Shown: positions 60,480 through 64,000 of the stretch, piece after piece
Layout of the letters: every line of letters begins with the position of its first letter
Position numbering within the stretch: position 1 is the first letter of the stretch
NCBI GenBank assembly: GCA_963743285.1
Contig: CAVUPF010000009.1
Location: 110,980-174,979, forward strand
Direction: 5' to 3'
Origin: CAVUPF01 sp963743285
GTDB taxonomy: Bacteria > Actinomycetota > Thermoleophilia > Solirubrobacterales > 70-9
DNA: 64,000 nucleotides
The notes under the pieces: generated by a model
Seen by the model: only the letters and a program-made list of their open reading frames with translations
Databases searched by the model: none
What the model was told of the DNA's origin: nothing
Position numbers and translations under genes: made by a program

Positions 60480-61340
60480 GTGATGACTTCGACCGCCATT
60501 GCCGAACGGGTGCTCTCCGAGTCCCTGCCGGGAAGGGTGGCGGACGCGACCGAGAAGCTCGCCGGCGCGATGATGAGGGAGATCGAGGCGAGCCTGCCCG
60601 GCGCGCTGGCGGGCGAGCGCGCCCAGGTGCGCGAGTACGTCAGCGCCTACCTGGCGCTCACCGGCCGCGTGCTGGACGCGATCGGTGAGGTGCGGCCAGA
60701 TCTCGTGGTATTCGACGAGGCGCATAGGGCTGAGTTCGTTGTGGAGCTGAAGGCCGGTGGCCGTGCACGCCCAGCGACGGTGGACTGGGTGAGGGCCGCT
60801 TTGGCGCAAGAGGCGATGAGCGCCCCGTTCAGCGAGTGGGTGGGGGCGTTGGGCGCCGGCCGAGGAACGGCGGTGGCGATGATCGCGCATCTGCGCATGA
60901 CGTTGCCAGGGACCGAGCCGCTGACGCGACCACGCCGGCACTGCCTGCCCGACTGGGCCCTTGACGAGCGGCGTGTCGTGAGCTTCTACCGCGCAGTGAT
61001 GGACGAGCTTGAGCGTGCCGAGACGCCGCTGGAGCAGCTCGCATCTACGCTCGGGCTGACGCAGACAGAACTCGCACGGCTGTTCGGCGTGCGCCGCCAG
61101 GCGATAGGCCAGTGGGAAGCTCGTGGCGTGCCCTCCGAGCGAGCGGAGAAGCTCGCGACTCTCGGCGAGATCGCCGACCTGCTCGCCGCCAAGCTCAAGC
61201 GCGACCGCATCCCCGGCATCGTACGGCGCGCCTCGCCAGCGTACGGCGGCCGCTCGATCCTGCAGGCGATCGCCGACGGCGAGGAGGACCTCGTGCTGGC
61301 GGAGCTTCGCGACGCCTTCGACTGGGCGTCCACCGCGTAG
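60480..61340 (+). CDS. Xre-type antitoxin (MbcA/ParS family) with long N-terminal extension
   Basis: 286 residues. The C-terminal ~120 are a typical RES-partner antitoxin: helix-turn-helix LTQTELARLFGVRRQAIGQW (193-212), then RAEKLATLGEIADLLAAKL, and the toxin-binding tail PAYGGRSILQAIADGEEDLV. Residues 1-165 are not part of the usual protein and I do not recognise them. The promoter/operator sits directly before codon 1, so the extension seems to be expressed; an internal ATG at codon 174 could give the short form. The stop overlaps the toxin GTG by one base. Confidence 0.8.
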   Translation: MMTSTAIAERVLSESLPGRVADATEKLAGAMMREIEASLPGALAGERAQVREYVSAYLALTGRVLDAIGEVRPDLVVFDEAHRAEFVVELKAGGRARPATVDWVRAALAQEAMSAPFSEWVGALGAGRGTAVAMIAHLRMTLPGTEPLTRPRRHCLPDWALDERRVVSFYRAVMDELERAETPLEQLASTLGLTQTELARLFGVRRQAIGQWEARGVPSERAEKLATLGEIADLLAAKLKRDRIPGIVRRASPAYGGRSILQAIADGEEDLVLAELRDAFDWASTA

Positions 61341-61858
61341 TGCGTCATCTCGCACGCGGCAGTGAGTACCTACGGGTTGCAGACCCCGGTTGGAGCGACC
61401 CCCTCTCCCCGGAGCACTCGCGCCAGCGGGGTGGGCGCTGGAACCCACCGGGCTCCTTCGGCGTCGTGTACCTCAACGCGACACTGGAGGTGGCGCGCGC
61501 GCAGGTGCGCCACAGGCTCGAAGGGCGAGGCATCCGCCCCGAGGATCTGCAGCCCGATCAGGGACCACTGCTCGTACACACGGTGGTGCCCCGCGATGAC
61601 TACGTAGACGCGGTGAGCGAGCGGGGCCTGGTGGCGCTGGGGTTGCCGACGACCTACCCCTACGATGCAAGCGGCCGAGAGGTCCCGCACCGTCTCTGCC
61701 AGCCGATCGGCCTACGTGCGTGGCAGGAAGGCGAGCGTGGGATCGCCAGTCGGTCTGCCGCACGAACCGCACCGCCGGCTGGTGAGGAGCTCGCCTACTT
61801 CGCCCGCAAGCGCCTACGCCTAGGCACAGTCGAGGAGTTCGCCGACTGGTACTGGTGA
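61340..61858 (+). CDS. RES-domain toxin
   Basis: 172 residues from GTG. The RES core is clear: EYLRVADPGWSDPLSPEHS, GGRWNPPGSFGVVYLNATLE and the C-terminal QPIGLRAWQEGERGIASRSA. RES toxins (MbcT, Res) degrade or modify NAD+ through an ART-like fold. It is coupled to the Xre antitoxin. In the helix ATLEVARAQV the glutamate of many RES proteins (AxxE) is Gln, a feature I would check against the actinobacterial subfamily. Confidence 0.88.
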   Translation: MRHLARGSEYLRVADPGWSDPLSPEHSRQRGGRWNPPGSFGVVYLNATLEVARAQVRHRLEGRGIRPEDLQPDQGPLLVHTVVPRDDYVDAVSERGLVALGLPTTYPYDASGREVPHRLCQPIGLRAWQEGERGIASRSAARTAPPAGEELAYFARKRLRLGTVEEFADWYW

Positions 61859-62086
61859 GAGCTATTCCCGTCTTCGTCGCTGAATGCGGCAGCGACCTGT
61901 GGATGGGTCCGTAGGTAGCACGCGACATCCTCGCGGACGCGGTCAGCATCGGCTGGCGGCAGGGCGGTCAGCCGGTCGACGATGTCAAGCCGTAGAAGGT
62001 CCCGGTGCTCGGGGAGCGCTGCGCGCAGCTCTGCGATCGAAGTCTGCGGGAACCCACGGTCCCTCCCCCATCGGATCGTCGTTCAT
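61795..62086 (-). pseudogene. Frameshifted small gene antisense to the RES 3' end
   Basis: On the minus strand, ATG 62086 reads MNDDPMGEGPWVPA; after a one-base shift near 62041 the frame continues SIAELRAALPEHRDLLRLDI, then VDRLTALPPADADRVREDVA, and ends inside the RES gene at 61795. Codon use is normal throughout. No family recognised. The tail over the RES gene is probably accidental. Confidence 0.35.
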
Positions 62087-62133
62087 GGCCAAATCCGGCG
62101 GGTTTGATTGCCGGATCGAAGGTCGAGAAAGGC

Positions 62134-62155
62134 TCTACGCGCAATCTACGCGCAA
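62134..62155 (+). repeat. Tandem 11-bp repeat
   Basis: TCTACGCGCAA occurs twice head to tail (62134-62144, 62145-62155), 100 bases upstream of the second toxin-antitoxin pair. Confidence 0.6.
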
Positions 62156-62254
62156 CCTCCAGCCCCTCCTTTGACCTTCTTCTTGGCTTGCGCGCGTCGC
62201 CCCCAGAGGGCCATTTCGAGTCGATCCAACCCCGTCGCGTGCGAGAATTGCGCC

Positions 62255-62512
62255 ATGACGAAGGCCGAACTCCACCAGCTCGTCGACCGCCTGCCCGAGC
62301 GCGCAGTCGATGGCGCGGCGGTCCTCCTTGGGGAGATCAGCGACGGTCGCATCGACCCCGACCAGGCTGGGTTCTGGACTCGCGAGTGGCAGGACAAGGA
62401 GCGAGAGGCCGATGACGACCACTCCGCCGGTCGGGTCACAAGCTATGAGAGCGACGAGGGCTTCCTGGCCGCGCTCGACGAGCGCTTGAAGCCGCTGGAT
62501 GCCGACCCGTGA
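62255..62512 (+). CDS. Type II antitoxin
   Basis: 85 residues (MTKAELHQLVDRLPERAVDG, ending DERLKPLDADP). The N-terminal segment is the short helical start common to antitoxins of RelE-type pairs in actinobacteria; the acidic middle (DKEREADDDHSAGRV) would wrap the toxin. The stop lies 14 bases inside the toxin gene, so they are coupled. Identification rests on the partner. Confidence 0.75.
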   Translation: MTKAELHQLVDRLPERAVDGAAVLLGEISDGRIDPDQAGFWTREWQDKEREADDDHSAGRVTSYESDEGFLAALDERLKPLDADP

Positions 62513-62804
62513 CGTTCTCGCGTCCTTCTGGCGCGACTGGGATCGGCTCACACCGCAACAGCAGCGGGAGTTCCGCCGGGCGGTGCAGCAGTTCATCACC
62601 GACCTCAAGGGTGGCGGCCAGGGCTTCCATCCGCGCCCGCGCGTCAAGCGAGTGCAGGGCGGCCCCGGCGTCTGGGAGATGAGCTGGGCGCCTGACGGGC
62701 GCGCGACGTTCCAGTACGGCGAGGAGGTCCATCAGGGCCAGGCGCATGTCGTCTGGCGTCGGCGTCGGCACACACTCGGTCTTCCAGCGTCCCTGAGCAG
62801 CTAA
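62499..62804 (+). CDS. RelE/ParE-family toxin with 3' frameshift
   Basis: 101 residues as read. FWRDWDRLTPQQQREFRRAV, RVKRVQGGPGVWEMSWAPDG and ATFQYGEEVHQGQAHVVWRR match RelE-like toxins. The last 13 residues (RRHTLGLPASLSS) are off: skipping one base at 62763 gives VGTHSVFQRP and a stop at 62794-62796, the standard C-terminus of the family. The gene has therefore gained one base near its end, which probably damages the toxin. Confidence 0.75.
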   Translation: MPTRDVLASFWRDWDRLTPQQQREFRRAVQQFITDLKGGGQGFHPRPRVKRVQGGPGVWEMSWAPDGRATFQYGEEVHQGQAHVVWRRRRHTLGLPASLSS

Positions 62805-62917
62805 CTGCCGCTCGCGAGCAGCTCGTCGCCGCTGGCACGGGCCGCACGGATCACCGTCTCGGCCGGCACGCTCGCCTCGACGCCCTCCATCGCACGGGCA
62901 GAGGTCGTCCGCCTCAC
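62801..62917 (-). CDS. Very small open frame, possible remnant
   Basis: 38 residues from GTG 62917 (VRRTTSARAMEGVEASVPAE and on to LLASGS). Good codon use, convergent with the toxin gene, function unknown. May be the end of a lost gene. Confidence 0.25.
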   Translation of the reverse strand: MRRTTSARAMEGVEASVPAETVIRAARASGDELLASGS

Positions 62918-62990
62918 CGAGACCTGCGGTGCGCTCCATGGCGAGGTGGCCGTTAGGAGCGGATCGTTCTCCCGTTATGGCTCGGCCTGC

Positions 62991-63971
62991 TCAGGCGGTT
63001 AGGAGACTCGGCGCGGTACGGCCACCGAGCACGGCATCGATGTTGTCGAGGGCTAGCATCCCGACCGCGGTCTGCGTCTCGATCGTCTCCGCAGCCAGGT
63101 GCGGCATGAGGAAGGCGTTTTTCAGCGTCAAGTACCCGGGGTCGATCTCCGGCTCGTGCTCGAACACGTCAAGGCCAACGGCGGCCACCGTTCCCGCATC
63201 CAACGCGGCGAGCAGATCCTCATCGCAGATCAAATCGCCGCGAGCTGTGTTGACGATGATCGCTCCGCGCGGTAGCAGCGCAAGGGTTTTGGCATTCAGG
63301 AAGTGGTACGTGTCCGGCGTAGCGGGGGCATGGAGGCTCAGGAACTCGCTCACGCGGAGCAGCTCGAGAGGGTCTTGATGAAAGACGGCGCCGTGCGCGA
63401 GGTCCTCCGAAAGCGGGGACGGATTGGTGTAGTGGACCTGCATTCCCAGAGCACGCGCGCGAAGCGCGACCGCCTGTCCGATCCGTCCCATTCCGAGGAT
63501 CCCCAGCACCTTCCCGGTCAGCTGCCGGCCGATGAGCGCGATCGGCGCAGCGTGTGCCCACTCGCCGGCGCGGATGAACTGCTGCGCCTCGTAGACATGA
63601 CGCGACGCGCCGAGAAGCAGCAGGATCGTCGCGTCGGCCACGGCGTCAGTCAGAACGCCGGGCGTGTACGCGACGGCGATGTGTCTGCTAGCCGCTGCCG
63701 CAACGTCGATGTGGTCATAGCCGACTGACCGCGTCGCGACGATTTTCACCGACGAGGCGACGCGTTCGAAGAAGCTCGCGTCGATCCGGTCGAACGGGGT
63801 GACGAGAAACCCAAACGCGCCATCCGACAGCTCCACGAGCCCGTCGGAGGTGAGGGACCCAGGGGTCTCGGCCAGCCTCACGACGAAGTCGCGGTTTACG
63901 CGCTCAACGACCTCCGGAGGCAGGGTCGGCGGCCGAGTCACAACCAGTACAGGCTTGGAGACGGCGCTCAT
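62991..63971 (-). CDS. D-isomer-specific 2-hydroxyacid dehydrogenase
   Basis: 326 residues. NAD(P)-binding GILGMGRIGQAVALRARALG, substrate Arg in VNTARGDLI, catalytic Glu in DVFEHEP and His in LMPHLAAET. It resembles glyoxylate/hydroxypyruvate reductases more than SerA, since there is no regulatory domain. Substrate cannot be fixed. A likely leaderless promoter (TACAGT, 63985-63980 on the minus strand) ends 8 bases before its ATG. Confidence 0.92.
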   Translation of the reverse strand: MSAVSKPVLVVTRPPTLPPEVVERVNRDFVVRLAETPGSLTSDGLVELSDGAFGFLVTPFDRIDASFFERVASSVKIVATRSVGYDHIDVAAAASRHIAVAYTPGVLTDAVADATILLLLGASRHVYEAQQFIRAGEWAHAAPIALIGRQLTGKVLGILGMGRIGQAVALRARALGMQVHYTNPSPLSEDLAHGAVFHQDPLELLRVSEFLSLHAPATPDTYHFLNAKTLALLPRGAIIVNTARGDLICDEDLLAALDAGTVAAVGLDVFEHEPEIDPGYLTLKNAFLMPHLAAETIETQTAVGMLALDNIDAVLGGRTAPSLLTA

Positions 63972-63979
63972 GTTGTACG

Positions 63980-63985
63980 ACTGTA
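63980..63985 (-). promoter_or_regulatory. -10 box of the hydroxyacid dehydrogenase gene
   Basis: TACAGT on the minus strand, 8 bases before the ATG. Confidence 0.4.
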
Positions 63986-64000
63986 ACGGCGAGGGTGAGA

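Noticed and set aside
1..64000. CRISPR array, rRNA operon, intact insertion sequence
   Set aside because: No regularly spaced repeats, rRNA segments or transposase motifs (DDE, HUH) were seen; the only intact recombinase is the XerC/D-type gene, which is chromosomal.

Overview
The window reads as chromosome of a high-GC actinobacterium. The GC-rich third codon positions, actinobacterial gene orders (scpA-scpB-rluB-aroH-hisC-tyrA-aroA-cmk-der; yceD-rpmF-plsX-acpP-rnc-smc-ftsY-ffh-rpsP-khpA-trmD-rplS-lepB-rnhB), a WhiG-like sigma factor, a Ku/LigD pair and the promoter style fit Actinomycetota. A Thermoleophilia/Solirubrobacterales-type lineage is my best guess. This is inference, because no 16S gene is present. 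Many genes have a TAnnnT -10 box ending 6-8 bases before the start codon, with no Shine-Dalgarno, which is the signature of leaderless transcripts.

Layout. 1-6.9 kb: end of the split glycine decarboxylase (gcvPA, gcvPB), two-component NHEJ (ku, ligD polymerase domain), a frameshifted MFS exporter, trpS and a cupin. 7-17.2 kb: scpAB, rluB and an aromatic amino acid run (aroH, hisC, DAHP synthase, tyrA, aroA), then cmk, der and metK. 17.2-23.8 kb: a PH-domain membrane protein, priA, def, fmt, rsmB, a zinc ribbon protein and rpe. 23.8-26.2 kb: flippase plus glycosyltransferase on the minus strand. 26.4-29.9 kb: ribD-ribE-ribBA-ribH. 29.9-35.7 kb: rpmB, a FakA-like protein, recG, rsmD, coaD and a coiled-coil protein. 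35.7-47 kb: the ribosome/lipid/SRP/chromosome cluster from yceD to rnhB. 47-54.7 kb: thiD, ilvD, a cyclo-ligase, xerD, whiG-like sigma, an EF-G-like pseudogene, a zinc protein, an RNase HI and a VOC protein. 54.8-56.7 kb: CtaG- and SCO1-type cytochrome oxidase assembly genes. 57-63 kb: an accessory region entered through a tRNA-Gly(GCC) gene, with tRNA 3' fragments, short phased repeats, truncated genes, a siderophore-interacting protein, an Xre-RES toxin-antitoxin pair and a RelE-type pair. 63-64 kb: a D-2-hydroxyacid dehydrogenase.

How the genes work together. The core is a nearly continuous set of translationally coupled operons (ATGA, GTGA, TTGA and apparently CTGA overlaps) for replication/repair (PriA, RecG, Ku/LigD, RNase HI and HII), chromosome organisation (Smc, ScpA, ScpB, XerD), protein export (Ffh, FtsY, signal peptidase) and biosynthesis of aromatic amino acids, riboflavin, CoA, S-adenosylmethionine and thiamine.

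Most striking points: an 800-residue Smc with no recognisable hinge, next to FtsY and in a genome that carries ScpA and ScpB; three genes with no ATG/GTG/TTG start in which CTG is the only reasonable start (lepB, rnhB, a cupin); an EF-G paralogue cut down by a large internal deletion; and a tRNA-anchored accessory island with paired GATA-spaced repeats.
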